From contig JAFQOD010000051.1 of assembly GCA_017395685.1 (NCBI GenBank), positions 38,528-102,527 of the forward strand: a stretch of DNA of 64,000 nt, given 5' to 3'. Shown here piece after piece: positions 44,989-54,486 of the stretch; position 1 is the stretch's first letter; each line of letters starts with the position of its first letter. This DNA comes from Clostridia bacterium. GTDB lineage: Bacteria > Bacillota > Clostridia > Christensenellales > Aristaeellaceae. The position numbers and the translations under genes were made by a program. The notes under the pieces were generated by a model that was given only the letters and a program-made list of their open reading frames with translations, was not told where the DNA came from and ran no database searches.

Positions 44989-45930
44989 TTATTCCTCCCC
45001 AATGATTTTTCGATAGGCATCCAATTCAGCTTGATTACCGAGTACAAAATGACCGGGTTCGATTTCACACCAAACAGGTTGATCCTGGCTATAGTCATGA
45101 ACGCTTTCATCATATACAAGCGGCGGCCCATCCTGCCGATGATCAGGCGAAGGCATGGGAACAGCTGAAAGAAGCGCCTTGGTATAGGGATGCAGGGGAT
45201 GCCGGAACAGGGTTTCTGTATCGGCAAGCTCCATCAGCAAGCCCTTATGAATTACTGCAATACGATCGCAAATGAAACGCATCACAGAAAGATCGTGAGA
45301 AATGAACAGGTAAGTAAGACCGCGTTTTTTCTGCAGTTCGGACAGCAGATTCAGCACCTGTGCCCGGATTGAAACATCGAGAGCAGAGATCGGTTCATCA
45401 GCAACGATGAATTCCGGCTGCATGATCAATGCCCTGGCAATACCGATGCGCTGCCTCTGACCGCCGGAAAATTCATGAGGAAACCGGCTGGCAAACTCAG
45501 GAAGAAGACCGACGTCAGAAAGCGCGGCATCTACTTTTTCTTTTCTCTGCTCTTTCGTCAGATGCTTTTCAACATTATACAGGCCTTCAGATACGATATA
45601 ATCTACCTTGGCCCTTTCGTTCAGAGAAGCCATAGGATCCTGGAAAATCATCTGCATTTTTCTGGTAACTTCTTTATCCAGTTCCTTGCTGATTTTTCCA
45701 TTAATCTTCTGTCCTTTAAAGATTACCTCCCCGCCTGCCATTTCATAAATGCGGATAATGGCACGGCCAATGGTCGTTTTTCCGGATCCGGATTCCCCAA
45801 CCAGACCAAAGGTTTCCCCTTTGTAAATATCAAAACTGACACCCCGAACAGCATGGAAGGGCTTCCTCCGGGAGCCAAAATTTACCTTCATATCTTTTAC
45901 TGAAAGCAAAAGTTCCTTTTTTTCACTCAT
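44989..45930 (-). CDS. oppF: Oligopeptide ABC transporter ATPase OppF
   Basis: 313 residues. Walker [10 protein letters not shown] near 46-54, Q-loop [13 protein letters not shown] (typical of OppF), signature [15 protein letters not shown], Walker [13 protein letters not shown] and the switch His in FISHDLSV. The C-terminal part (after [12 protein letters not shown]) is oligopeptide-type, but it lacks the cysteine cluster common there. The ATG overlaps the oppD stop (TGATG). Energises peptide import with OppD. Confidence 0.95.
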   Translation of the reverse strand: MSEKKELLLSVKDMKVNFGSRRKPFHAVRGVSFDIYKGETFGLVGESGSGKTTIGRAIIRIYEMAGGEVIFKGQKINGKISKELDKEVTRKMQMIFQDPMASLNERAKVDYIVSEGLYNVEKHLTKEQRKEKVDAALSDVGLLPEFASRFPHEFSGGQRQRIGIARALIMQPEFIVADEPISALDVSIRAQVLNLLSELQKKRGLTYLFISHDLSVMRFICDRIAVIHKGLLMELADTETLFRHPLHPYTKALLSAVPMPSPDHRQDGPPLVYDESVHDYSQDQPVWCEIEPGHFVLGNQAELDAYRKIIGEE

Positions 45931-46964
45931 CAGACCCCTTCCCCCTTTCTCAGGCGCTGCAGAATCTGGGGCGGATCTACCTTCGGTGCCCGGGGATCGA
46001 GGAGCCAGGTGCGTGCCTTATGAGTAGGTGATACATCAAAGAAAGGCGGCCTTTCTTCAAAATCGATTTTCAATGCATGGGGATTACGGGGCGCAAAAGC
46101 ATCCCCTTTGATCTCCAGGAAGAGATTGGGCGGCGTTCCTTTGATAGAAAACAAATCTTCCCCCTTTACGCCCAGCTGGGGAAGAGAAGAAAGAAGGGCC
46201 CAGGTATAGGGATGTCTTGCATCATAGAAAACCTCACGGCTCTCCCCGATTTCGATGATATCCCCTGCATACATCACAGCTACCCGATCTGCCACATTGG
46301 CAACCACGCCAAGATCGTGGGTGATATATACGGTGGTCAGATCATATTTTCGTACCAGTTCCCGGATCAGGTGCAAAATCTGCGCCTGAATGGTCACATC
46401 CAATGCAGTGGTTGGCTCGTCACAGATCAGAATTTTAGGTTTGCAGGCAATTGCAATGGCAATTACAACCCGCTGCCGCATACCGCCGGAGAATTCATGG
46501 GGATATTGCTTGGCGCGCCGTTCAGGATCAGGGATCCCCACGTCCATCAGCGTTTCAATCATCCGCTGGTGGGCAGCCGGGCCTTCCAGGTGTTGATGCA
46601 GCTTCAGCGCTTCAATAATCTGTGCGCCAATGGTTTTTAAGGGATTCAGACTGGTCATAGGATCCTGCAGCACCATGGCGATTTCTTTGCCGCGAATGGC
46701 AAGCCATTCTTTTTCTGTTTTATACTGGGCAAGATCTTTTCCCTCATACCATATGCTTCCGCTGTCGATCCAGCCGTTTGTATCCATCAGACCCATGAAG
46801 GTCTTGGTCAGCACCGATTTTCCAGATCCGGATTCTCCAACAATGGCCAGCGTTTCCCCTTTGTACAGATCGAGAGAAACATCACGGATGGCATGGAGTG
46901 TTTTTCCGCGAAGGGAGAATTTTACATTAAGGCCCTGCACAGAAAGAATAGGCGTCTTTTTCAC
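45930..46964 (-). CDS. oppD: Oligopeptide ABC transporter ATPase OppD
   Basis: 344 residues. Walker [10 protein letters not shown] near 41-49, Q-loop [14 protein letters not shown], signature [15 protein letters not shown], Walker [13 protein letters not shown], switch His in YITHDLGV. The C-terminal segment ([15 protein letters not shown], then IKGTPPNL) is the oligopeptide/dipeptide transporter domain. It starts 15 bases after oppC. Confidence 0.95.
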   Translation of the reverse strand: MKKTPILSVQGLNVKFSLRGKTLHAIRDVSLDLYKGETLAIVGESGSGKSVLTKTFMGLMDTNGWIDSGSIWYEGKDLAQYKTEKEWLAIRGKEIAMVLQDPMTSLNPLKTIGAQIIEALKLHQHLEGPAAHQRMIETLMDVGIPDPERRAKQYPHEFSGGMRQRVVIAIAIACKPKILICDEPTTALDVTIQAQILHLIRELVRKYDLTTVYITHDLGVVANVADRVAVMYAGDIIEIGESREVFYDARHPYTWALLSSLPQLGVKGEDLFSIKGTPPNLFLEIKGDAFAPRNPHALKIDFEERPPFFDVSPTHKARTWLLDPRAPKVDPPQILQRLRKGEGV

Positions 46965-46979
46965 GAATGCTCTCCCTCC

Positions 46980-48383
46980 TTACAAATGATTTTTGGGATC
47001 AGCAGCATCTGCAAAGGAATTGCCGATGATGTAGAAAGAAATCGTGATGATGGAAAGCACGATGGTTGGGAAAACCAGCTGATAGCTTGCAGAGGTCGCC
47101 AGTAACTTCCTGCCCACATTGATCAGATTACCCAGAGAAGGAATGCTGACAGGCAATCCCAGACCGATATACGTAATAAATACTTCGCTTCCAATGGCGC
47201 CGGGAATGGAAAGGGCCATACGCAGTGTAATCACAGATACCAGATAAGGCAGTAAATTCCGGGAAATGATCCTGAAAGTATTTGTACCCAGGCAGCGGGA
47301 AGCCAGGTTATAATCGCGGTCACGGATGATCACGATCTGGTTACGGACAAATCTGGCCATGCCGACCCATCCTGTAATGCTCATGGCAAAAATCAGGGTG
47401 GAAATGCCTGGCCGCAGGATATAGGATATCAGGATCAGCACAATCGTAGTGGGAATATTATCAATAACATTATACACTTCCGTCAGCAGGCGATCCAGAC
47501 ACTTCACATAACCCCACAAAACACCAATCAGAATGCCGATTATTGCCTGGCAAAAGGCAACCGCAATACCAATGGTAAGGGATGTGCGGGTGCCGGACCA
47601 TACCATGGCCCAAAGATCCTGGCCTGCATTATTGGTACCAAAGAGGAATGTACGGGTATCCGGAAGCATGCGCAGTTCCGCTTCCTTAACTGTAACAGCA
47701 GTTTTATCATCCAGCATGCTGACAGAGGAGCGCAGCACAAAAAGCTCATTTCCCTTATGGGTCAGCTCGCTGGGGGTGCTATAAATTTTGATAGAGAAAT
47801 TGGATCTGGCTTCGTAGGGGGTATTTCTGAAATCCTCAGGCAGTTTCAGCTTTGTCGTAAAGTCATTTTTCACATAACCAACGATGCCGTTGTATTCAAT
47901 TTTGCAATAATCATCGCCATATTCCGTAACGGTAAAATATTTCCGGGAAGGGATAGATGAAAGCACATTGCTTACGGCAATCCATTCCTTACTGGCTTCT
48001 GCCCAAGCCTTGCTCACGGTTGCCAGCGCCAGTTCATCCCAAGGGGTAACAGTTAATACAGTATCGCCGGGAACGCGTTCCATCACATTGGACAGACGGG
48101 GAGGCTCATTCATCAATTGAATGCTGGAGATGGGGTGGTCGATTACGCGGTTCGCTTCATATTGCCCGGGCAGATAGGGCTGAATGTAGGTAAAGATCAG
48201 CAGCAATGCCAATAGGATCAGAAGGCTGAGGGCCACTTTATTCTTCAAAAAACAACGGAAAGTGCTTCCCCAATAGGAGTAATTGGAATAGCCGGCTTTC
48301 TCGGCGGCGGCACTATCATACACCGCAAATTCGAATTGGGCATCTTCCAGCTTATGGGAGATATGATCCTTGATGGTTTTCAT
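46980..48383 (-). CDS. oppC: Peptide ABC permease OppC with large extracellular insert
   Basis: 467 residues, about 150 more than usual OppC. TM1 spans about 50-70. The permease resumes at about 246 with FLFGTNNAGQDLWAMVWSGTRTSLTIG, the usual GTDxxGRD region, and five further helices follow with the EAA-like loop LASRCLGTNTFRIISRNLLP. Residues about 92-245 form an extra domain outside the membrane. Within it, residues 134-175 (VSNVLSSIPS, EYGDDYCKIEYNGIVGYVKNDF) resemble a bacterial SH3 (SH3b) fold, which in other proteins binds wall peptides. The ATG overlaps the oppB stop. Confidence 0.88.
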   Translation of the reverse strand: MKTIKDHISHKLEDAQFEFAVYDSAAAEKAGYSNYSYWGSTFRCFLKNKVALSLLILLALLLIFTYIQPYLPGQYEANRVIDHPISSIQLMNEPPRLSNVMERVPGDTVLTVTPWDELALATVSKAWAEASKEWIAVSNVLSSIPSRKYFTVTEYGDDYCKIEYNGIVGYVKNDFTTKLKLPEDFRNTPYEARSNFSIKIYSTPSELTHKGNELFVLRSSVSMLDDKTAVTVKEAELRMLPDTRTFLFGTNNAGQDLWAMVWSGTRTSLTIGIAVAFCQAIIGILIGVLWGYVKCLDRLLTEVYNVIDNIPTTIVLILISYILRPGISTLIFAMSITGWVGMARFVRNQIVIIRDRDYNLASRCLGTNTFRIISRNLLPYLVSVITLRMALSIPGAIGSEVFITYIGLGLPVSIPSLGNLINVGRKLLATSASYQLVFPTIVLSIITISFYIIGNSFADAADPKNHL

Positions 48384-49384
48384 CAGCGTGCGCCCTCCTT
48401 CCTGGTCAGGCTGATCCGAGGATCGATGACGGCCATCAGAATATCCCCCAGCAGCATGCCCACAATACCGATGCAGGAATAGATCATAACGATCGCCTGA
48501 ACCATGGGATTATCCTGGCGCTGGATTACCTCAACCAGCAAACCGCCCATACCCGGAATGGAATACAGGGATTCAATATAAATGGAACCGCCCACGGTAT
48601 ACAAAAGAGACGTGGGAATATACTGAATCATGGGCACAAATGCATTACGGAATACGTGGCGCATGGTGATTTTCTTGGAATCAACGCCCTTTGCACGCGC
48701 AAGACGCACGTAATCCTTATTCATTTCATCCACCATGTAGCGGCGCAGCCACATGGCATAATAAGCAATATTGCCAAGAGACATAGAAAATACGGGAAGA
48801 ATCCAGGTAACCCACCGGGTCTGATCAAAAAGCATGCCAATCTTTGCAGCCTCTTCTCCTTGGATCAGATGCATGATCATATTAACCAGGCTGGTTCCAT
48901 AGGATTGAATATAAATATAGTAAACCGCTGCAGGTACAGCGTTAATAAGCACAATAAATAATGTGCCGAACTTATCCCAGAATTTATTTTTACTGCGCGC
49001 CATGGCAGCGCCAAGAGGAATGCCCAGAATCAAAGAAACAGCCATCGAAAGCACGCCCAATATGATAGAAATGGGGGCCTTTTCAGCAACAATTTTCGTA
49101 ATGGGCACGCCCTGGCTGTAACGGGCGGACGTCCCTAAATCTCCCTGCAGCAGATCCAGGAAGAAATCTTTCAACTGCACCAGAATAGGATCATTCAGGC
49201 CCATATTATCCAATGTAGCCTTAATGACCGCTTCATCCAGCTTATCAATATTCTCAAAATATCCATCAATGGGCATCTGACGCACCATAATAAATACGAC
49301 AGTCAGAATGATAAAAAGCGTTAGCAGCGATTGGCCGATGCGCTTGATCAAATATTTTGCCAACTTTATTACATCCTTTGACAT
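48383..49384 (-). CDS. oppB: Peptide ABC permease OppB
   Basis: 333 residues with six membrane helices. Typical segments: YLIKRIGQSLLTLFIILTVVFIMVRQMP at the N-terminus, DLGTSARYSQGVPITKIV, the EAA loop YVRLARAKGVDSKKITMRHVFRNAFVP and IESLYSIPGMGGLLVEVI at the end. It pairs with OppC to form the channel. It follows oppA by 63 bases that hold a strong hairpin. Confidence 0.94.
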   Translation of the reverse strand: MSKDVIKLAKYLIKRIGQSLLTLFIILTVVFIMVRQMPIDGYFENIDKLDEAVIKATLDNMGLNDPILVQLKDFFLDLLQGDLGTSARYSQGVPITKIVAEKAPISIILGVLSMAVSLILGIPLGAAMARSKNKFWDKFGTLFIVLINAVPAAVYYIYIQSYGTSLVNMIMHLIQGEEAAKIGMLFDQTRWVTWILPVFSMSLGNIAYYAMWLRRYMVDEMNKDYVRLARAKGVDSKKITMRHVFRNAFVPMIQYIPTSLLYTVGGSIYIESLYSIPGMGGLLVEVIQRQDNPMVQAIVMIYSCIGIVGMLLGDILMAVIDPRISLTRKEGAR

Positions 49385-49388
49385 TCGT

Positions 49389-49422
49389 TTGCGGCAGGAG
49401 GGAAAAATCCCCCCTGCCGCAA
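49389..49422 (-). promoter_or_regulatory. Stable hairpin between oppA and oppB
   Basis: TTGCGGCAGG (49389-49398) pairs with CCTGCCGCAA (49413-49422), extended by G-C pairs inside. No T tract follows on the minus strand, so it is not a normal terminator. It probably protects the 3' end of oppA mRNA and gives more binding protein than permease. Confidence 0.6.
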
Positions 49423-49447
49423 TACGATTCAGTTATCTTTAGGAAGA

Positions 49448-51508
49448 TTATTCACTCAGAGCAGCATCCCGTGCAGCTTCATAAGCATCCATGGCATCAT
49501 AATACTCATCGATATCCATATAATCTTCCAGCTTATACTGGCCCTTATATCGATCGGTGGTGATGCCGAAGGGAGCAATGGGCGCGGAGAAGGGATCAAG
49601 CAAGGAAGCGGTATAGCCGCCGGTCCCATATCCGAAGGGGATCACATAGCCATGATTGATCAGGTAGGCTTCGGCCTTGGCGAAGGCTTCATAGCGGGCA
49701 GGAATATCATCTGTAATGGCTTTCGCAGCCTCTACCAGAGCATAATATTCATCAATGGATTCGGTATCGGTAGACTTGAAAATGAAGCTATACTTGCTGT
49801 CCTTGGCGAAGGGATCGGTATAGGTTTCGGGATCGGCATAGTCAGGGCCCCAGTTGCAGTTCATCATGCCATACATGCCGGTACGGCGGGCAGTGAGATA
49901 GCTGGTGGCAGGGCCGGATTCGATCACTACATCCACATAATCGGCGCCCAGCACGCCTTCCAGCTGCTGTTCAACGATTTGGGCTTCTTCAGCAGAGTTA
50001 CCGGCGGAGCTATTGGGATTATACAGCAGCAGCACTTTTACCGGGAACTTAGCCTTGCCTTCCAGTTCCTTTACGGCCGCTTCCTTATACTGAAGGGCAG
50101 CAGAAACATTCAGGGTATCAACGTCCTTGGAGGAAATAGCGGCAAGTTCGCCAATATTGATGTAATCTACGCCGTTGACTTCAGAGAAGGTGGGAGGTGT
50201 AATGGTATTATAAAGAAGCGTTTCAGGATTATCGGCATCAATCAGGGTCTTTGCCTTAATGCGGTTAAATGCATTCACGATGGAAAGGCGGAAGTTTTCA
50301 TTATTCACGGCAACTTTCCAGTTTTCAGGCTCGTGCATAGCATCAAACTGAGGATCAAAGTTAAAGGTGTAGAAATAGCTGTAGTAATTAGTGGTCACAC
50401 GGGCAGGATGAATCATGCCGGCTTTCTTCTCATCCATCAGCCAGTCAGCGGTCAGCTCGGTGCTCAGGGAAGCACTGTCGATTTCACCATTGAGATACAT
50501 GGTGGGAGATACAGTGGAAGCTTCCTTGTTATACTTGGCAACCAGGCGATCGATGTGCACATTATCCTTATCCCAGTTTGCAGGATTCTTGCTCATCACG
50601 CGAATCTGCTGGGGCTTAAACTCGCTCAAATAGTAAGCGCCGCAATACAGCAGGCTTTCATTATCGGTGGCAATGCCGAAATCGGCGCCCTTCTCATTAA
50701 GGAAAGGTTCATACACAGGCATAAAGTTTACGTAAGTAACCATGGAAAGGAAGTAAGGAACGGGCTTGGAAAGGGTATATTCCAGGGTATATTCATCCAG
50801 CGCCTTGATGCCTACCGTATCCCAGGGCATTACCGGTGCGGGTTCTGCCCCTTCTTCGGGAATGGCAGTGCCATCATAGTAGGCCTTGGCGCCTTCAATA
50901 ACGCCATAGAGGATGTTGGCAGTGGAGGAAGCATTCTTGGCATCCAGGATATACTTGGCGGCAGCCACGAAGTCATTGGCAGTTACATTGGCCACCACTT
51001 CACCCTTGCCGTTTACCCAAGTGGCATCCTGACGAAGCTTGAACGTCCAGGTCAACCCGTTATTGGTATTTTCCCAGGAAAGGGCCAGAGAGGGCTGCAC
51101 ACGGCCGTACATATCATATTCCACCAAGGTGTCAATGATATTGGCAGCAATAGCGAATTCATTGGTGGAAGAAGTAACCAGGTAGTTCAAAGTTGTAACT
51201 TCACTGGAATACAGATAGGTATAGGATACTTCGTCCGCCTTGGGTTCGGCAGGAGTAGCAGTGGGGGCAACCGTGGGCGCAGGCGTGACCTTGGCAGCCT
51301 CAGCTTCAGCCTTGGCAGCTTCGGCTTCTGCCTTGGCTGCGGCTTCAGCAGCCTTTGCAGCTTCAAAATCATTGGTAAGAGCCGCTACCTGCGCGCTCAA
51401 TTCATCAACTTTCTTTTGCAATTCAGCTTTCTGGCTTGCAAAAACTGCGGAAACCACAATCAGAGCAATCACAAGAATCGCAAGAAGAGGGGTGAGAAAT
51501 TTCTTCAT
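49448..51508 (-). CDS. oppA: Oligopeptide-binding protein OppA with coiled-coil stalk, not a lipoprotein
   Basis: 686 residues. Residues 4-24 form one hydrophobic helix. No lipobox Cys exists, unlike nearly all Firmicutes binding proteins; cleavage after VFA at 24 is possible. Residues 26-74 form a heptad-type coiled coil ending in Ala/Glu/Lys repeats (KAEAEAAK twice), and 75-90 is a Pro/Thr linker. The family 5 binding domain follows: SSEVTTLNYLVTSSTNEF, LVEYDMYGRVQPSLALSW, TWTFKLRQDATWVNGKG and later NCNWGPDYADPETYTDPF. It would capture peptides for OppBCDF. AAAGGAG precedes the ATG. Confidence 0.9.
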   Translation of the reverse strand: MKKFLTPLLAILVIALIVVSAVFASQKAELQKKVDELSAQVAALTNDFEAAKAAEAAAKAEAEAAKAEAEAAKVTPAPTVAPTATPAEPKADEVSYTYLYSSEVTTLNYLVTSSTNEFAIAANIIDTLVEYDMYGRVQPSLALSWENTNNGLTWTFKLRQDATWVNGKGEVVANVTANDFVAAAKYILDAKNASSTANILYGVIEGAKAYYDGTAIPEEGAEPAPVMPWDTVGIKALDEYTLEYTLSKPVPYFLSMVTYVNFMPVYEPFLNEKGADFGIATDNESLLYCGAYYLSEFKPQQIRVMSKNPANWDKDNVHIDRLVAKYNKEASTVSPTMYLNGEIDSASLSTELTADWLMDEKKAGMIHPARVTTNYYSYFYTFNFDPQFDAMHEPENWKVAVNNENFRLSIVNAFNRIKAKTLIDADNPETLLYNTITPPTFSEVNGVDYINIGELAAISSKDVDTLNVSAALQYKEAAVKELEGKAKFPVKVLLLYNPNSSAGNSAEEAQIVEQQLEGVLGADYVDVVIESGPATSYLTARRTGMYGMMNCNWGPDYADPETYTDPFAKDSKYSFIFKSTDTESIDEYYALVEAAKAITDDIPARYEAFAKAEAYLINHGYVIPFGYGTGGYTASLLDPFSAPIAPFGITTDRYKGQYKLEDYMDIDEYYDAMDAYEAARDAALSE

Positions 51509-51578
51509 TGAGTGTCATTCTCCTTTCTCATAAATCGAGCATTCATAAGTGAAAATCGGATATGCTTCGATGATAGTA

Positions 51579-51607
51579 AGGATACCACAGCATGAAGAAA
51601 ATTGCAA
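51579..51607 (-). promoter_or_regulatory. Possible promoter of the opp operon
   Basis: On the minus strand TTGCAA (51602-51607), 17-base spacer, TATCCT (51579-51584). The -10 matches only four of six positions. The leader would be about 65 bases. Confidence 0.45.
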
Positions 51608-51749
51608 GATGGATACACAAAAAATGCAACGCTTCCGTGAAATTTCCCCTGTTTTTTCTTTGTGCATCATGTTTTATGAATAAATTGCATGTACAAATTT
51701 CAATAATTGCAAAAAACATATTTTTACAGTCCTTTTAAATAACAAAAAT

Positions 51750-51781
51750 GACGGAATCGGCTTACCCGCGCCCATTCCGTC
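51750..51781 (-). terminator. Terminator after the SpoIID-like gene
   Basis: GACGGAAT (51750-51757) pairs with ATTCCGTC (51774-51781). On the minus strand ATTTTTGTTATTT follows. Confidence 0.75.
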
Positions 51782-51854
51782 GCAATCCATTTGGGTCAAT
51801 CATTATTCTCATCCATTTACTTCATTGATCCGCGGCTGTATTTGGCCGGCTTTT

Positions 51855-52853
51855 TTACCAAAGGTGCTGCACATTAATATCCCGGAAATAAGTTTTCACA
51901 ATTTCTTCAGCATTCTTTCCTGCTTCCGCCAGGCCATATGCGCCCCATTGGGGCATACCAACGCCGTGTCCGTATCCTTTTCCGCGTATCACTACGGTAT
52001 CGTCCTTCATTTCCAAATGTGTAATCAAGGTAGAACGCATTTTTGTGGAGCCCAATGCGATCCGCAAATTCGGGGCAGATACGGAATTACCGTTAATCAG
52101 TATTGTGGTTATTCTTCCGCTCTCCCCTTTTTCTCCGATTTCGACGCTGTCAAGTTCCTCCATTTCCAGCTGTCCTGCTTCTTTTGCTGCCCGCAGAATT
52201 TCCTCATGAGTGAAATTTGCCGTCCATTCTTTTGCCTCTTCGGGGGCCTGATCACTCTCCATACCGTCAGTTACCTGCGTATATCCTGGTTCATCGTCCC
52301 GGTACGCCAATCCCTCTTTTGCCAGAGCAGTCTTACCTCCGGAATGGGCATGAAACCATGCATATGGCAATTCTCCCTGATAAGAAAGCACCATCCCCCG
52401 TGTTTCCTGCACCGCCTGGGATATCCTTTCATTGATTCCGGTCTCGTCATACGCCTGGGCTTCTTCAATATCGGTTGAAATATCTGCCCCTTCATATTTG
52501 CTCTCCTTCTCAGTGCAGAATTTCAATACAAAGGTACGCGCCAGAATTGCTTGTGCCTTCAAAGCTTCCATCGGCCAGTCATTTTTCATTTCGCCAGCCA
52601 AAACACCCTCCAGATAAGTTTCCAGATCGATTTCAGCGGTTTCCTCTTCATCCAGTTTGTATACTTTCAGGATCGGTATTCCATCCTGATTCAAATTCAG
52701 CTTTTCCGGTATTACAGGCTTTTCTATTTTTGCTTCCTTTCGTTCCTGGATGATTTCTTCCTGCTTTTCTGGCCTTTCGCTTCCAATTGCTCGGCACCCG
52801 GTCAGAAAAATCCCAAGCACTAAAATCAGAATTACCAATACATTTCTCTTCAT
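51855..52853 (-). CDS. SpoIID-like lipoprotein
   Basis: 332 residues from the ATG at 52853, with GGGGGAG upstream. The N-terminus MKRNVLVILILVLGIFLTGC is a lipoprotein signal (LTGC). A charged stretch follows to about 50. The SpoIID/LytB domain covers the rest: DLETYLEGVLAGEMKNDWPMEALKAQAILARTF, with the conserved Glu, YAWFHAHSGGKTA, and at the end GYGHGVGMPQWGAYGLAEAGKNAEEIVKTYF. SpoIID is a lytic transglycosylase for denuded glycan strands in engulfment. A lipid anchor is less usual than the single helix of classical SpoIID. Confidence 0.88.
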   Translation of the reverse strand: MKRNVLVILILVLGIFLTGCRAIGSERPEKQEEIIQERKEAKIEKPVIPEKLNLNQDGIPILKVYKLDEEETAEIDLETYLEGVLAGEMKNDWPMEALKAQAILARTFVLKFCTEKESKYEGADISTDIEEAQAYDETGINERISQAVQETRGMVLSYQGELPYAWFHAHSGGKTALAKEGLAYRDDEPGYTQVTDGMESDQAPEEAKEWTANFTHEEILRAAKEAGQLEMEELDSVEIGEKGESGRITTILINGNSVSAPNLRIALGSTKMRSTLITHLEMKDDTVVIRGKGYGHGVGMPQWGAYGLAEAGKNAEEIVKTYFRDINVQHLW

Positions 52854-52939
52854 CAAAACTCCCCCTTCATGGCGTATCATGGCCTAAATGGCCGCACACC
52901 ATGCAGGGGGAATTTTTTACTTTATTTCATTTTTTCAAA

Positions 52940-54289
52940 TCAGCCTACAGGAATATCCCACTGAACGCCCAGTGCTTCATTGAGCTTTACAAAGGTCTTC
53001 GTGCCCACAATGCCGTCGGGGGTAAGGCCATTCGCGCTCTGGAAGCGCATTACAGCACTCTTGGTCTGATTGCCAAACTTGCCGTCATCGCCGCCGGAGG
53101 GCAGGAAGCCCAGCTGAATCAGCTGGCGCTGCAGCTTCTTTACATTGGCACCGGTATCGCCCATTTCAATCCGGCTCACATTAGCGCCGACTGCAGGCTT
53201 TTCAGGATCAACCACATCAGGTTCAGCATTGCCGACATTCAGGGTCTTTACGATGGCCCAGGTCTGGGGCCCAACCTTACCATCCTGCTTGAGGCCATAA
53301 TCCTTCTGCAGGGCGATAACGGCGGCCTTGGTCTTGGGCCCGAAGATGCCGTCAGCGTTGCCAAGCAGATAGCCGGCAGCTTTCAGACGCATCTGCATGT
53401 TGGCCACGTCCTTGCCGTAAGAGCCATTCTGCAGGGTGCGATCGGTGTAGGGATCATCGGGAGTGCCCTGATTCTGATTATCCTGCTCGTCTTTATCGTT
53501 CACCGTAGTGGGCCACAGATAGCGGCGCACGATGGGGCCGGTGGAGCCATCAGCCTTCAGACCATTGGCGGTCTGGAAAGCCTTTACAGCAGCAACAGTA
53601 TCAGAACCATAATAGCCGGAGGGCTCAATAGACAGATAATTGAGGGACTTCAGCTTCTGCTGCAGCACATACACGTCATAGCCCCGGGAACCGGAGGACA
53701 GGGTGCGGATCGGAATGCCGCCGTTGAAAATCTTGGCAGCACGATTGTAAAGAGCATTATGGGTCTGGCTGCCCACCTTGCCATCCTGGGTAAGGCCGGC
53801 AGAAGCCTGGAACCATTTTACCGCACGGGACAATTCAGAACCAAAAACGCCGTCGATTTTGCCGGCATAGTAATAGGCATCACGCAGCTTGCGCTGCAGT
53901 TCCTTGACAGCTTCACCGGAAGCACCAATCTGCAGCGTGATAAAGGGATTCTCATCACTCTTGGATACAGCGTTTTCAGAGTACAGCTTGGCCAGAGTGA
54001 GCGGGCCGATTCTGCCATCGGCGCCAAGGCCGTTACGGCGCTGGAACTGAATCACAGCAGCACGGGTGCCGGAACCAAAGTTGCCATCAATTGTCTTGGT
54101 ATAATAGCCCAGTTCCTGAAGCTTGATCTGAGCATACCAAATATCGGTGCCCTTTTGTCCCTTTTGCATGGTACGGGATCCAAGAGCCACTTCAGGCAGG
54201 GGATCTTCGGTGCCAGTTGTATCGGCAATTGCGAGCACGGGGAAAATCATGGTCAATACCAACAGCAATGCGAGCAAACGCTTTTTCAT
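52940..54289 (-). CDS. Secreted protein of five peptidoglycan-binding repeats
   Basis: 449 residues. A signal peptide (1-22, cleavage near AIA/DT) is followed by five PG_binding_1 domains starting near 43, 110, 184, 265 and 369. Each has LQxxLxxxGYY..G..DGxFG..T..AVxxFQ..NGL..DG..G. A hydrophilic linker (DKDEQDNQNQGTPDDPYTDR) separates the third and fourth. No catalytic domain is present, so it may be a wall-coating or scaffold protein. It is transcribed in the same direction as the SpoIID-like gene, 86 bases upstream. Confidence 0.9.
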   Translation of the reverse strand: MKKRLLALLLVLTMIFPVLAIADTTGTEDPLPEVALGSRTMQKGQKGTDIWYAQIKLQELGYYTKTIDGNFGSGTRAAVIQFQRRNGLGADGRIGPLTLAKLYSENAVSKSDENPFITLQIGASGEAVKELQRKLRDAYYYAGKIDGVFGSELSRAVKWFQASAGLTQDGKVGSQTHNALYNRAAKIFNGGIPIRTLSSGSRGYDVYVLQQKLKSLNYLSIEPSGYYGSDTVAAVKAFQTANGLKADGSTGPIVRRYLWPTTVNDKDEQDNQNQGTPDDPYTDRTLQNGSYGKDVANMQMRLKAAGYLLGNADGIFGPKTKAAVIALQKDYGLKQDGKVGPQTWAIVKTLNVGNAEPDVVDPEKPAVGANVSRIEMGDTGANVKKLQRQLIQLGFLPSGGDDGKFGNQTKSAVMRFQSANGLTPDGIVGTKTFVKLNEALGVQWDIPVG

Positions 54290-54486
54290 TTAATTTGCCT
54301 CCTCGTCAAGTGATTTGGGTATGCAAGGATTCCTCTACCCATATCATGCTGCTATTGTATCACAAAGAACTTGAAAATCCTATTCCAGAAGTGTTTCAAA
54401 TTACATAATTTACATGTAACAACTGTAAAATACTTTGTATTTCTTCACAAATATTCTTAACTTGTATAAAAATTCGTATTATCTTA

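Larger units (their letters stand above)
51509..51854. other. Gene-free region upstream of oppA
   Basis: 346 AT-rich bases. They hold the putative oppA promoter (51579-51607) and the terminator of the SpoIID-like gene (51750-51781). I see no further gene. Several TGCA/TTGCAA-rich segments at 51600-51720 could be operators but show no clear palindrome. Confidence 0.5.

Noticed and set aside
49652..51511. 619-residue open frame on the plus strand
   Set aside because: It lies wholly antisense to oppA. Its composition (Gly, Ile, His rich) is what a codon-biased gene gives on the opposite strand, and it has no ribosome binding site.
52787..54313. 508-residue open frame on the plus strand
   Set aside because: Antisense shadow of the five-repeat peptidoglycan-binding gene; the regular repeats produce a long open reverse frame.
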